Shown: positions 1 to 8,354, numbered from the stretch's first letter. The stretch is DNA of 64,000 bases from Methylotenera_A sp046594915 (GCA_046594915.1 JBKJRC010000006.1:235852-299851); one strand, 5' to 3'. The notes: generated by a model not told the origin, from the sequence alone. A program made the numbers and translations.

Positions 1-639
1 AAATTTCTCAGTTACGAATCCCGCACCGATATTTAATAACTGCTGTTTTTGCAGCACTTTTAATTGATGTTTTTTAACAACGTGTGCAATTTCATGTCCT
101 AAAACACCAGCAAGTTGCGCTTCGTTATTGAGTTTTTGATACAAACCTTTGGTGATAAGCACATAACCGCCCGGCGCGGCAAACGCATTTAAATCATCGC
201 TTTCAATCACGCCAAATTTCCAGGGCAAATCGGCACGTTCCGATTGGCTCGCTACCCAGCGACCAACTTGATTGACATATTTTTGCAAGGCTTCGTCTTT
301 AACCAACGGTGCGGCACCTAGCAAACTACCAGTGATTTCGCGACCTAATGCAATTTCTTCCTGCTTGCTGGGGTTTTTCCAGTTAAATGCTTTTGCATCA
401 GCTGTGACAGCGGCTGATTCAGTTGCTGTTAACTCTGTCGAGGTACCATTTTTTAAAGCATCAATTTCTGTCGATGACGGTTCATTTTTAGTTTCACCAC
501 CATTTTTCACTTCCTCAATCTTTTGTTTGGCAGCTTCTTCCAGCGCTTTGCCAAAATCAAATGCTTGCGCGTGTGCTGAATATAACCCAGCGGTGAGCAA
601 CAGCGTGCTTAACAATTTGTTATTGGTTATTGTCAGCAT
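1..639 (-). CDS. M48-family zinc metalloprotease (C-terminus cut by window edge)
   Basis: A peptide running off the left edge starts at the ATG at 639-637. It has a signal peptide (MLTITNNKLLSTLLLTAGLY, then SAHAQA), a low-complexity linker, and the M48 core including the zinc-binding HExxH seen as GHEIAHVVKKH (coding strand around 85-110). Family members are periplasmic or membrane-associated Zn-dependent proteases that act in envelope protein quality control (BepA/YfgC, LoiP type). The start overlaps the stop of the upstream SH3 gene by one base (TAATG) and has a good AGGAG Shine-Dalgarno inside that gene's end, so the two are translationally coupled. The third zinc ligand and the C-terminus lie outside the window, so the subfamily cannot be decided. 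Confidence 0.9.
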   Translation of the reverse strand, partial: MLTITNNKLLSTLLLTAGLYSAHAQAFDFGKALEEAAKQKIEEVKNGGETKNEPSSTEIDALKNGTSTELTATESAAVTADAKAFNWKNPSKQEEIALGREITGSLLGAAPLVKDEALQKYVNQVGRWVASQSERADLPWKFGVIESDDLNAFAAPGGYVLITKGLYQKLNNEAQLAGVLGHEIAHVVKKHQLKVLQKQQLLNIGAGFVTEKF

Positions 640-1133
640 TATTGTGCTCCTTTTAAATAGGCAATCGGTGCGGCAGTTAACCCGCCAGAACGGGCAAATT
701 GTTTCGCATCACTCACGCTTACAGCGTAACTTTCCAGTTTTTTGATTTCAGATTCATTAAATTTGGCTGCTTTGAGTTCTTCAGCACTTAACCCGCGAAT
801 GCCAGTCGTAGAAACGACCGTTCCAGTACCAGCGCGGCCACTGGCGACGCTTGCAAGTGCACCAACTTGATTGGACTTACTGATGCCGCCGCGTTTAACC
901 GATAGTAATCGCACCCAGCCAGTGCTTTTTTTGGATTTAATCTGTAACCAAGCGCCTTTTTTCTTCAAAATATCCACCGCGTCATTTTTGGCTAAATTGC
1001 CTACCGATTTAGCGTCTGCATATGGCTCGGCACGTAAAATATCTGCTTTAAGCGCTGTGCCGGCATCATTTGCCAACGCTAAGCTTGGGCAAATGATGCC
1101 AATGAATAAAAGTAAGTTAACGAGTTTTTTCAT
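639..1133 (-). CDS. Secreted SH3-domain protein
   Basis: 164 aa. A signal peptide (MKKLVNLLLFIGIICPSLALA) is followed by a bacterial SH3 (SH3b) domain at about residues 28-80, with the typical LRAEPYADAKSVGNLAKND and GWLQIKSKKSTGWVR-type blocks. A Gly/Ser/Ala-rich, poorly conserved C-terminal half follows. SH3b domains bind cell-wall peptides or protein partners; this one is predicted to be periplasmic. It lies between a CHASE2 membrane protein and an M48 protease on the minus strand, overlaps the protease start, and is probably an adaptor for it. Its ribosome-binding site (AAGGA, about 6 nt before ATG) is supplied by the last unit of a 16-bp tandem repeat filling the gap to the upstream gene. 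Confidence 0.85.
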   Translation of the reverse strand: MKKLVNLLLFIGIICPSLALANDAGTALKADILRAEPYADAKSVGNLAKNDAVDILKKKGAWLQIKSKKSTGWVRLLSVKRGGISKSNQVGALASVASGRAGTGTVVSTTGIRGLSAEELKAAKFNESEIKKLESYAVSVSDAKQFARSGGLTAAPIAYLKGAQ

Positions 1134-1213
1134 GTTAAATCCTTGATTTTCTAAATCCTTGGTTTTCTAAATCCTTGGTTTTCTAAATTATTAGTTTTTT
1201 AAATTATTGGTTT
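1134..1213 (-). repeat. Five tandem 16-bp units spanning CHASE2 stop codon to SH3-gene start
   Basis: Read on the minus strand, the 80 bases from 1213 down to 1134 are exactly five 16-base units: AAACCAATAATTTAAA, AAACTAATAATTTAGA, AAACCAAGGATTTAGA, AAACCAAGGATTTAGA, AAATCAAGGATTTAAC. The first unit contains the last two sense codons and the stop of the CHASE2 gene (AAC CAA TAA). The last unit touches the ATG of the SH3 gene and provides its AAGGA Shine-Dalgarno sequence. The two central units are identical, pointing to recent duplication. Confidence 0.9.
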
Positions 1214-2931
1214 AATACATTATTGCCTATGACTGGTTTACTGCATTCTAATTGAATAATTGCCTGCGCAAATAAAGCGCGCCACTGCGAAGCCAAACTA
1301 CTTGCCTGCTGATTCACTAGTTTTGCTTCGTGCAAGATATAACGCGTTTCAGTGCTGTTTGGAAGACCGATTTTTTTGATGATTTGCGGTAATTGTGCGC
1401 TGATATGTTGCGCATCTTGTTTTGCGCTGGCGGCATATTCGGGCTGATCGTGTGCAAACTGCCAACTGACGATAACCATATCGCCAAACAAACCCCAAAT
1501 GCCGCTTTGTATGCCGTGCAATGTTTCAATTGTATTGGGTGTTTTGCTGGTTAATTCAATTTGTCGCTTCAGTTTTTTAAGTAAGGCATCACCCAATATT
1601 TCATCGCTTTCTACCAAAATAGGCATAATTAATACGCTGGTTTCAACTGTATCCGATTGTACGCCAAACGCCAGCCAGCGTTGCAAAGCGCGGTCTGTGG
1701 CCAGCGCGTATATTTTGCCGATACCAAACAAGGCAACGGCCCATAAAATGGGCGCTGTCAGATCTAAATAGGTGTTGCTGAGATTGATGCCGACATAAGA
1801 AAGTACCAGCAGACCGACCTGGCTGCCAGTAAAAACAGAGTTGAATTTATCGCGATCGACCTTGATGTAAAACGCCAAAGTGGTGAGCCAGATCAAGAGT
1901 AAACTCATCAATATATAAGGTGTTTTACCGCGCCATACTTTTAAATAATCACCGTGTTTGGCGTTATCAATTGCGGTAGCTAAAATCTCTACGCCTGGAA
2001 ACTGTTTGTCCATCGCGGTTGGCTTGATATCAAATAACCCTGGCGCAGTAGAGCCGATAATGACGATTTTATTGGTGAATTCATTTGCTGGCCGCCTTTT
2101 ATTTTTGCTGGCCAAATCGGTAAACACATCGCTAAAGCTAACGTAATGGTAAGTAAAAGGCTTACCACGCCAGTTAATCAGCATGTCTTTAGGTAAATTT
2201 TTAGGCGGCAATTTTTCGCTGGTTTGACGATTGACAAATTGCGCTACTACCATTGGCAATGAAGGCAGTCGCCAGCCTGCGTCATCATGAAACATGCGGT
2301 ATTCGCGCACAATACCATCGTAATCGGGGTACACATTATGCGTGCCTAATCGACTGGCTTTTAGTGCGCCCTCAAAATACGGCAATATGGCAGCAAAAGT
2401 CGCATTTTTATCCGCTTGCGCATGGGAAGTTAGCCCTGGTATTTGCGCATATTTAAGTTGGCTTAATGCATCTTGCGAAGCGTCCAGCCGCAAGATAGGA
2501 AAAAAAGTATGATCACTGGCTGCGATTACCTCATTAAAATATGCATCAGAATCCGCGTTATAAATATCTGCGTCAGAAAACACAATATCAAACACAATGG
2601 CTTTGGGATTTTGTGTCTGAATGTTCTCTACAAACTCGCCCAGCACCTGACGCGGCCAAGGCCAGCGGCCATATTCCTTGGCAAAAGCCGCCAAGCTGGC
2701 TTCGTTAATATCCACAATCACAATGTCTTTATCTGCGCTGGGTTTGAATACGCGATTCTTAACCATAAAATCGAACGATTTATTGCGCATATTTTCACCT
2801 ACATGAAACAAACTCGCATCCAGCAATACCAATAAAGTGAATAAGGTGGCTAAATAAATATAAAAATTGTTTTTAAGTTTGCGGGTTAAGTTGGCCAGCC
2901 ATTGGCCTGCAAGCAGTTTGAGTTTAATCAT
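1204..2931 (-). CDS. CHASE2-domain membrane protein with degenerate cyclase-like C-terminus
   Basis: 575 aa. One N-terminal membrane helix (about residues 23-43) is followed by a large periplasmic CHASE2 sensor domain (about 45-330, with the family block FDIVFSDADIYNADSDAYFNE). Three closely spaced helices come next (about 335-405), then a cytoplasmic domain of about 160 aa. CHASE2 is an extracytoplasmic sensor normally coupled to cyclases, GGDEF domains or kinases. Here the C-terminal domain resembles a class III nucleotide cyclase (GIWGLFGDMVIVSW matches the region around the second metal Asp, D484), but the segment that should carry the first metal Asp reads VLIMPILVES (about 433-442). It may therefore be inactive. 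First gene of the minus-strand operon with the SH3 and M48 genes; divergent from rmuC. Confidence 0.8.
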   Translation of the reverse strand: MIKLKLLAGQWLANLTRKLKNNFYIYLATLFTLLVLLDASLFHVGENMRNKSFDFMVKNRVFKPSADKDIVIVDINEASLAAFAKEYGRWPWPRQVLGEFVENIQTQNPKAIVFDIVFSDADIYNADSDAYFNEVIAASDHTFFPILRLDASQDALSQLKYAQIPGLTSHAQADKNATFAAILPYFEGALKASRLGTHNVYPDYDGIVREYRMFHDDAGWRLPSLPMVVAQFVNRQTSEKLPPKNLPKDMLINWRGKPFTYHYVSFSDVFTDLASKNKRRPANEFTNKIVIIGSTAPGLFDIKPTAMDKQFPGVEILATAIDNAKHGDYLKVWRGKTPYILMSLLLIWLTTLAFYIKVDRDKFNSVFTGSQVGLLVLSYVGINLSNTYLDLTAPILWAVALFGIGKIYALATDRALQRWLAFGVQSDTVETSVLIMPILVESDEILGDALLKKLKRQIELTSKTPNTIETLHGIQSGIWGLFGDMVIVSWQFAHDQPEYAASAKQDAQHISAQLPQIIKKIGLPNSTETRYILHEAKLVNQQASSLASQWRALFAQAIIQLECSKPVIGNNVLNQ

Positions 2932-2972
2932 ATGATTTTTATTTATAAAGGTGAAAGCCGCACTGGTTTATA

Positions 2973-4322
2973 ATGTCATGCATGAACGAAATTATAGCCT
3001 TACTTTTAGTGTTAACACTTATTTTGCTGGCTTGGCTGGTGTGGCGCGAGTTTTCAAGCGGCAAAAATAGCACTTTATTGAATCAGTTAGAAGACAAACA
3101 TCGCGCCATGTTATTGGATTTAAATGATGGCTTAAACAAGCTGGCAGACCGCTTAAATGCTGCCTCGCAAGATAACAACGATAGATTAAAAGCGTTGGTT
3201 TCGCTGGAGTTGCAAAGCACACGCGATGCCATGCAAAACTTACAATTGGCGCAAAATACTAGCTTGGCGCAGACGCGCGAAACCGTGCTGGAAACTTTGC
3301 ACAAAACGTTAAGTGAACAGGGTAGAGAGCAACAATCATTAATCAACAATACCATGTTAAAAGCCACCACAACCTTAACGCAAAGTGTAGAAAGTTTAGG
3401 CAAAATAGTCGATAACCGCTTAGAACAAATTGGTGGCAAAGTGTCAGAACGTTTGGACGAAGGTTTTAAAAAAACTAACGAGACGTTTATTAGCGTGATG
3501 GAACGATTAGCGACCATTGACGAAGCGCAAAAGAAGATTGATGGTTTAACAGTGAATATGGTCAGCCTGCAAGAATTGTTAGGCGATAAACGCAGCCGCG
3601 GTGCGTATGGTGAAGTGCAATTAGAAGGTTTGGTGCGCAACGTATTGCCAAATGAAAGTTTTAATATGCAGCATACGTTTGAAAATGGCACGCGGGTAGA
3701 TTGCGCTTTATTTTTGCCAGAACCGACAGGCACGGTGGCGGTAGATAGCAAATTTCCGCTGGAAAACTACCACAAAATGTTTGACAGCAGCTTAACTGAA
3801 ATCGAGCGAAGTTTGGCTAAAAAACAGTTTAAGGCGGATATTAAAAAGCATGTCGATGATATTGCCAGCAAATACATTATCGCTAATGTCACCAGCGATG
3901 GCGCTGTGATGTTTATACCAGCCGAGGCGGTGTTTGCTGAGATTCACGCTTATCATCGGGAAATTATTGAGTACGCGATGATTAAGCGCGTGTGGCTAGT
4001 TTCGCCAACCACGTTGATGGCGGTGCTCAATACCGCGCGTGCTGTGCTTAAAGACGTAGAGATGCGCAAACAGGTGCATATTATTCAATTTGAATTAGGC
4101 AAGCTGGGCAAAGATTTTTCCTTGTTTGATAAACGCATGAAAAATCTGGCAGATCACATCCGGCAGGCGAGCAAAGATGTGGATGAAGTGCATACCAGCA
4201 GCAAAAAAATTACTGCCGGTTTTGCCAAAATTGAGCGGGTAGAATTAAGCAATGCGCCAGTGGATTTATTGGATGTGATAGATGATATTGCGGACGAAAA
4301 AAATAGTGATAATTTAGATTAA
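2973..4322 (+). CDS. rmuC: DNA recombination protein RmuC
   Basis: 449 aa, normal for the family. One N-terminal membrane helix (about residues 5-24) is followed by a long coiled coil (about 35-190) and the RmuC nuclease-like domain (about 195-400), with typical blocks RSRGAYGEVQLEGLVRNVLP, VAVDSKFPLENY and VWLVSPTTLMAVLNTAR. RmuC limits inversions at short inverted repeats, and the fold is related to restriction-endonuclease-like nucleases. ATG at 2973 is preceded by no clear Shine-Dalgarno. A TATAAT hexamer at 2969-2974 overlaps this start, so the in-frame ATG at 2982 (MNEIIALLL) may be the true and possibly leaderless start. Only 41 bp separate it from the divergent CHASE2 gene. Confidence 0.93.
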   Translation: MSCMNEIIALLLVLTLILLAWLVWREFSSGKNSTLLNQLEDKHRAMLLDLNDGLNKLADRLNAASQDNNDRLKALVSLELQSTRDAMQNLQLAQNTSLAQTRETVLETLHKTLSEQGREQQSLINNTMLKATTTLTQSVESLGKIVDNRLEQIGGKVSERLDEGFKKTNETFISVMERLATIDEAQKKIDGLTVNMVSLQELLGDKRSRGAYGEVQLEGLVRNVLPNESFNMQHTFENGTRVDCALFLPEPTGTVAVDSKFPLENYHKMFDSSLTEIERSLAKKQFKADIKKHVDDIASKYIIANVTSDGAVMFIPAEAVFAEIHAYHREIIEYAMIKRVWLVSPTTLMAVLNTARAVLKDVEMRKQVHIIQFELGKLGKDFSLFDKRMKNLADHIRQASKDVDEVHTSSKKITAGFAKIERVELSNAPVDLLDVIDDIADEKNSDNLD

Positions 4323-4383
4323 TTAAATAATTGAACTTATTGAATTTTATAATATATTAACTGAAAATTTACTGATTTAAACC

Positions 4384-4641
4384 ATGAAAATAAAAGTATT
4401 ATATTTTGCCAGAATTAAAGAAGCGGTGAATTATTCAACCGAAGAATTGGATTTGCCAAACGAGATTTTGACGATTACCGCGCTTAAGAATTGGCTATCG
4501 CTACGTGGCGAAGTGTGGGCTAATTTATTTAACGGCAAACAAGTCGTGCGCGCGGCGATTAACCATCATCTGGTGGACGATTTGGCGACGATTCAAGCCG
4601 ATGATGAAGTGGCGTTTTTCCCGCCAGTGACTGGTGGCTAG
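4384..4641 (+). CDS. moaD: Molybdopterin synthase small subunit MoaD
   Basis: 85 aa with a ubiquitin-like beta-grasp fold and the obligatory C-terminal Gly-Gly (ends FFPPVTGG). The C-terminal glycine is thiocarboxylated by MoeB and donates sulfur to precursor Z (cPMP) inside the MoaD-MoaE synthase to make molybdopterin. moaE follows 23 bp downstream, as expected for an operon. It lies 61 bp after rmuC. Identification is firm from the GG tail and the neighbour. Confidence 0.95.
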   Translation: MKIKVLYFARIKEAVNYSTEELDLPNEILTITALKNWLSLRGEVWANLFNGKQVVRAAINHHLVDDLATIQADDEVAFFPPVTGG

Positions 4642-4664
4642 CAAGTGAATAGCCAGGCGATTCA

Positions 4665-5117
4665 ATGACTGTTCGGGTTCAAACAGAGGATTTTGATGTT
4701 GGTTTATTGTTAAATCAATTGCGGCTAGCAAACCCAAGTGCGGGTGCGCTGGTGAGTTTTGTTGGCCAGGTGCGCGATATAAATGATGGCGATTCAATTA
4801 ATACGCTTACTTTAGAGCATTATCCAGGCATGACAGAAAGCGCATTAACTGCCATTCTGGCTGAGGCAAGCGCACGCTGGAATACAATCGATAGCTTGAT
4901 TGTTCACCGCGTAGGTACGCTTAAACCGCTTGAACAAATTGTGCTGGTGGTGGTGTTAAGCGCGCATCGTAATGAGGCTTTTAAAGCCTGTGAATTCATC
5001 ATGGATTTTTTAAAAACCCAAGCGCCATTTTGGAAAAAAGAAACCACGCCAGCCGGTGAACGTTGGCTTGATGCCAAATTAAGTGATGATGCAGCCGTTT
5101 CACGCTGGAAAAAATAA
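4665..5117 (+). CDS. moaE: Molybdopterin synthase catalytic subunit MoaE
   Basis: 150 aa, full length. MoaE hallmarks are present: the N-terminal AGALVSFVGQVRD block, LTLEHYPGM, IVHRVGTLKPLEQIVLVVV, AHRNEAFKACEFIMDFLK, and the C-terminal active-site segment FWKKETTPAGERW with the conserved lysines. It forms the heterotetramer with MoaD and inserts two sulfurs into cPMP to form the molybdopterin dithiolene. The stop codon lies inside a perfect tandem 14-bp duplication (5105-5132), so the duplicated copy lies just outside the reading frame. Confidence 0.96.
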   Translation: MTVRVQTEDFDVGLLLNQLRLANPSAGALVSFVGQVRDINDGDSINTLTLEHYPGMTESALTAILAEASARWNTIDSLIVHRVGTLKPLEQIVLVVVLSAHRNEAFKACEFIMDFLKTQAPFWKKETTPAGERWLDAKLSDDAAVSRWKK

Positions 5118-5132
5118 ACTGGAAAAAATAAA
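5105..5132 (+). repeat. Perfect 14-bp tandem duplication across the moaE stop codon
   Basis: CTGGAAAAAATAAA occurs twice back to back (5105-5118 and 5119-5132). The first copy encodes the last codons of moaE and its TAA; the second is noncoding. Confidence 0.93.
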
Positions 5133-5249
5133 CAGGTTAACCAATAAAATTGGGCAAAAAATTAAGTGAAAAATAATGGTTAAGTAAAAGTAAATCAACG
5201 CAAAATACGCTGGAATCAAGTACAAAATCAATAGAGAAAACGCAAAAAA

Positions 5250-7433
5250 GTGATGCAAAAATTAACTGCAAACGATTTAAACGCCAGTATTTCGTTAAAC
5301 GAATTAACGTTTACCAGCACGGCAGAATTGCTGGGAGACGCTACGGGTTATCAACCTAATATTCATGGCTGGGTTGCGCAAAGTGAAGCAAAAAAATCAG
5401 CCTTATTTGGTTTAAAAATGCAGCAATCGGGCTTTAATTTACTGGTGCTGGGTGCACTTGGCAGTGGCCGCACGTCATTGATGCGTAGCGCTATGCTCGA
5501 TATTGCCAAACAGCAAAATGAAGCGGTTGCTCCATTAACAGATTTGGTCGCGATTTATAATTTTGAGCAGATTAATCTGCCTGCTTTAGTTAAATTACCC
5601 GTTGGTTTAGCCAACAAGTTGCGCGTAGAGATGGACGGGTTTGCCCGCGCGCTTATGACCGAATTGCCCAATTTTGTAGCCTCAGATAATGACGAAGCGA
5701 TACTAAATACAGCGGAACATTGGCTCAGCACAGCGATTGAGCAACTGGAGCAAGCTTTTGATGAGCCAACTTTGAAGGCTTATTTTAAGCTGGTGAATCA
5801 GGAAACCTTGGCTTATTTAAAAGCATGGCAACCAGCGCCGAATCCAGATGCTGAAAGTAATTTGGAAGGCTTAATCAGCGAGCCATTTTTTGCACGATTT
5901 CGAGTAAATGTGCTGGTGGACAATCGCGCTACGCAACTTCAGTCTCTCAATCAACCCATTGTTTATGATAATGATCCAAGCTTGCAATCGTTATTTGGCG
6001 GCGTTGAAAGCGCTTCAGATAATACTGTTTCGCCAGACTTTACGCGGTTGCGCGCGGGTAATTTGCATAAAGCCGATGGCGGCATGTTGTTGCTACATTT
6101 GCGCGACTTACTCAATGATGAGCAAAATGGCATACAAATCATCGAAAAATTGCATCGTTTTTTGCGTAATGGCAGTTTGCAGATTGAAGATGCCAGTAGC
6201 AGCGCACAAAATACCAGTTACTTAGCCAATAACACACTTTTGCCGCTGAAAGTGAAGCTGGTGTTGATTGCGACGCGTGAAGATTTTTACGATTGTCTGG
6301 ATGAGCAGCCCGATTTCTTTAATTATTTTCCGATTAAGGTGGAGTTTGCCGAACGTATTTCGGCCACGCCAGAAAATTATGCGGCGATTGCGGGTTTTGT
6401 TGCGCAAAAATGTACTCAGCACCATACGCCACATTTTACAAAACAGGCGGTTGCCGCTTTGATTGGCGCTTTGCAACGTTTAGAGGAAGATCAAACACGC
6501 ATCAGTACTAACTTTGCGTTTTTAGAGCGCTTAATGTTGGAAAGCGCAGCTTTTGCCTTGTCGGGTGACAATAAGCACGAGAATTTGGTGACAGCGGAGC
6601 ATGTGCAATCGGCCATTCAAGCTAAATCCATGCGCAACCAGTATTTTGAATCGCAAATTCGCGATTCGATTATTGATAACGAGTTGCTGATTCAAGTGCA
6701 TGGCGATGTGGTTGGGCAAGTTAACGGCTTAACGCATATTGAGCTAGGCGATGCCAGTTTTGGTTCGCCTATTCGCATCACGGCGCGCTGTTACCCGGGT
6801 GGCAAAGGCCTGATTAATATTGACCGCGAAGTGAATATGAGCGGGCCGAATCACGATAAAGGTATTTTTATCCTGCAAAACTGGTTAAGTGCCAGTTTCA
6901 GCCATTTAGCACCGTTAAGTTTAAATGCGTCGCTGGTATTTGAGCAGGAATATAATGGCGTAGAAGGCGATTCTGCCTCATGTGCAGAGCTATTCGCCTT
7001 GCTTTCTGCGTTGGCTGGCTTGCCAATTAGCCAAGGCATTGCGGTCACTGGCGCGCTGAATCAATTTGGTGAAGTGATGCCGATTGGCGGTGTAAATGAG
7101 AAAATTGAAGGTTATTTTAGAGTGTGCCTTGCGCTGGGATTGAATGGTAAACAAGGCGTGATTATTCCCAAGCGCAATCAACGCCATTTGCTGTTAGACA
7201 CCGCAGTGGTTGAAGCAGTGAAACGAGGCCAATTTCATATTATTACCATTGAACACGTGCTGCAAGGCATCGAATATTTAACTGGACTGGCCGCAGGGCA
7301 GCAAGATGCCAATGGCATTTACCCGCCCAATACAGTGATGGGGCATGTGCAAAATGTGCTGGCAAATTACCGCAAAACGCTGGAAAGCAATCAGCCTTTT
7401 CAGCAGCAAAAGCAACTTAACTTAATTAACTGA
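5250..7433 (+). CDS. Lon-like ATP-dependent protease (YcbZ/LonB-like, S16)
   Basis: 727 aa. The N-terminal AAA-type region has a P-loop at about residues 68-76 reading GALGSGRTS, so the usual Walker A lysine is arginine. A long insertion follows, then a C-terminal Lon protease domain (about 480-690). The catalytic dyad is visible as Ser575 in EGDSAS and Lys618 in GGVNEKIEG, 43 residues apart as in classical Lon. There is no N-terminal LAN domain, which fits the soluble Lon-like group (E. coli YcbZ). Start is GTG at 5250, immediately followed by ATG at 5253; either is possible. hslR follows almost directly (5 bp), so the two are probably co-transcribed as a protein-quality and heat-shock pair. 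Substrates are unknown. Confidence 0.88.
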   Translation: MMQKLTANDLNASISLNELTFTSTAELLGDATGYQPNIHGWVAQSEAKKSALFGLKMQQSGFNLLVLGALGSGRTSLMRSAMLDIAKQQNEAVAPLTDLVAIYNFEQINLPALVKLPVGLANKLRVEMDGFARALMTELPNFVASDNDEAILNTAEHWLSTAIEQLEQAFDEPTLKAYFKLVNQETLAYLKAWQPAPNPDAESNLEGLISEPFFARFRVNVLVDNRATQLQSLNQPIVYDNDPSLQSLFGGVESASDNTVSPDFTRLRAGNLHKADGGMLLLHLRDLLNDEQNGIQIIEKLHRFLRNGSLQIEDASSSAQNTSYLANNTLLPLKVKLVLIATREDFYDCLDEQPDFFNYFPIKVEFAERISATPENYAAIAGFVAQKCTQHHTPHFTKQAVAALIGALQRLEEDQTRISTNFAFLERLMLESAAFALSGDNKHENLVTAEHVQSAIQAKSMRNQYFESQIRDSIIDNELLIQVHGDVVGQVNGLTHIELGDASFGSPIRITARCYPGGKGLINIDREVNMSGPNHDKGIFILQNWLSASFSHLAPLSLNASLVFEQEYNGVEGDSASCAELFALLSALAGLPISQGIAVTGALNQFGEVMPIGGVNEKIEGYFRVCLALGLNGKQGVIIPKRNQRHLLLDTAVVEAVKRGQFHIITIEHVLQGIEYLTGLAAGQQDANGIYPPNTVMGHVQNVLANYRKTLESNQPFQQQKQLNLIN

Positions 7434-7438
7434 GTATT

Positions 7439-7858
7439 GTGTCATTGAAAGAAAATGTCAGTAAAACAGCGCTTAATGACGATAAATGCCGACTAGACAA
7501 GTGGCTATGGGCGGCACGTTTTTTTAAAACGCGCAGTATTGCGGCCCAATCGGTGGATGGTGGCAAAGTACGCGTAGATGGCGAGCGTGCCAAAACTGCC
7601 AAAGAAGTCAAAATCGGCATGTTGATTCATATTCGCAGTAAAGAATTTGAAATGGAACTGGAAGTAACGGGTTTATCTAACATCAGACGCGGCGCGTCAG
7701 AAGCTGCGCTGTTATACAACGAAACCGAGCTAAGCAAACTTAGGCGTGAAAATGCCAAAATAACACGCGAGGCCGATATTGGCATCAGGGAAAGAGGTGC
7801 GGGGCGGCCAACCAAGCGCCAGCAGCGTGAGATTAAAAAATTCACAGACATCTATTAA
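7439..7858 (+). CDS. hslR: Ribosome-associated heat shock protein Hsp15 (S4 RNA-binding)
   Basis: 139 aa. The S4 RNA-binding domain covers about residues 17-65 (CRLDKWLWAARFFKTRSIAAQ, then GGKVRVDG), followed by a basic C-terminal tail with the HslR-type ending GAGRPTKRQQREIKKF. Hsp15 binds free 50S subunits carrying nascent chains and helps recycle stalled ribosomes. GTG start at 7439, five bases after the Lon-like stop codon, so probably in one transcript. Confidence 0.92.
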   Translation: MSLKENVSKTALNDDKCRLDKWLWAARFFKTRSIAAQSVDGGKVRVDGERAKTAKEVKIGMLIHIRSKEFEMELEVTGLSNIRRGASEAALLYNETELSKLRRENAKITREADIGIRERGAGRPTKRQQREIKKFTDIY

Positions 7859-7927
7859 TTTACATTTTAATTTATATTTATCCTGCCTTTTAAATCAATC
7901 ACTTAAAAACAACATCAAAAGTTTTAC

Positions 7928-7957
7928 TTGCATTATTTAAACAAAAATTGCTACACT
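7928..7957 (+). promoter_or_regulatory. Predicted sigma-70 promoter of the EPS regulator gene
   Basis: A -35-like TTGCAT at 7928-7933 and a -10-like TACACT at 7952-7957 are separated by 18 bp, in the otherwise gene-free gap before the MarR-type regulator. Predicted start of transcription is about 7964, inside the adjacent inverted repeat. It would drive the regulator and manC. Confidence 0.55.
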
Positions 7958-7959
7958 AT

Positions 7960-7976
7960 CGTTCAATTCATGAACG
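7960..7976. promoter_or_regulatory. Inverted repeat, likely operator of the MarR-type EPS regulator
   Basis: A perfect 6-5-6 inverted repeat, CGTTCA-attca-TGAACG, lies three bases after the predicted -10 and 15 bases before the regulator's GTG start. Position and size fit a winged-helix dimer site that blocks the promoter, so autoregulation is inferred. Confidence 0.5.
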
Positions 7977-7991
7977 GTTAAATTAGCTATC

Positions 7992-8354
7992 GTGTTAACA
8001 GACGAATACCGCTACAAAATTTTAAAAATTTTAGAAACCAACGCAGAAATCAGTCAGCGCGATTTAGCGCGTGAGTTAGGCGTGAGTTTGGGACGTGTTA
8101 ATTTCTGCCTAAAAGCCTTGATTGAAATCGGTTTACTAAAAGCCACTAATTTTCGCAATAGTCATAATAAACTTGCGTACATGTATTTGTTAACGCCCAA
8201 AGGCTTAGAAGAAAAATCAGTCGTTACCGCGCGTTTTTTAAAAATGAAGCTGCAACAATATGCAAATTTGCAAGCCGAAATAGAAGTTCTGCGTAAAGAC
8301 GCTAATCAAATAATGCATAGAAAATTGCATTCAATGGAGATTAATCAACGATGA
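7992..8354 (+). CDS. MarR-family EPS-associated transcriptional regulator
   Basis: 120 aa. A winged helix-turn-helix is at about residues 5-75 (LTDEYRYKILKILE, ISQRDLARELGVSLGRVNFCLKALIE, wing with AYMYLLTPKGLEEK), followed by a C-terminal helical/coiled segment for dimerisation. The size and sequence style fit the small MarR-type family found at the head of exopolysaccharide loci (TIGR04176 type). GTG start at 7992. It overlaps manC by four bases (ATGA), so regulator and first biosynthetic gene are translationally coupled. A perfect inverted repeat over the predicted transcription start suggests it controls its own operon. Confidence 0.85.
   Translation: MLTDEYRYKILKILETNAEISQRDLARELGVSLGRVNFCLKALIEIGLLKATNFRNSHNKLAYMYLLTPKGLEEKSVVTARFLKMKLQQYANLQAEIEVLRKDANQIMHRKLHSMEINQR

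Noticed and set aside
272..745. A 157-codon plus-strand open frame at the left edge
   Set aside because: It is the shadow of the M48 protease frame on the minus strand, which has a signal peptide, HExxH and a ribosome-binding site.
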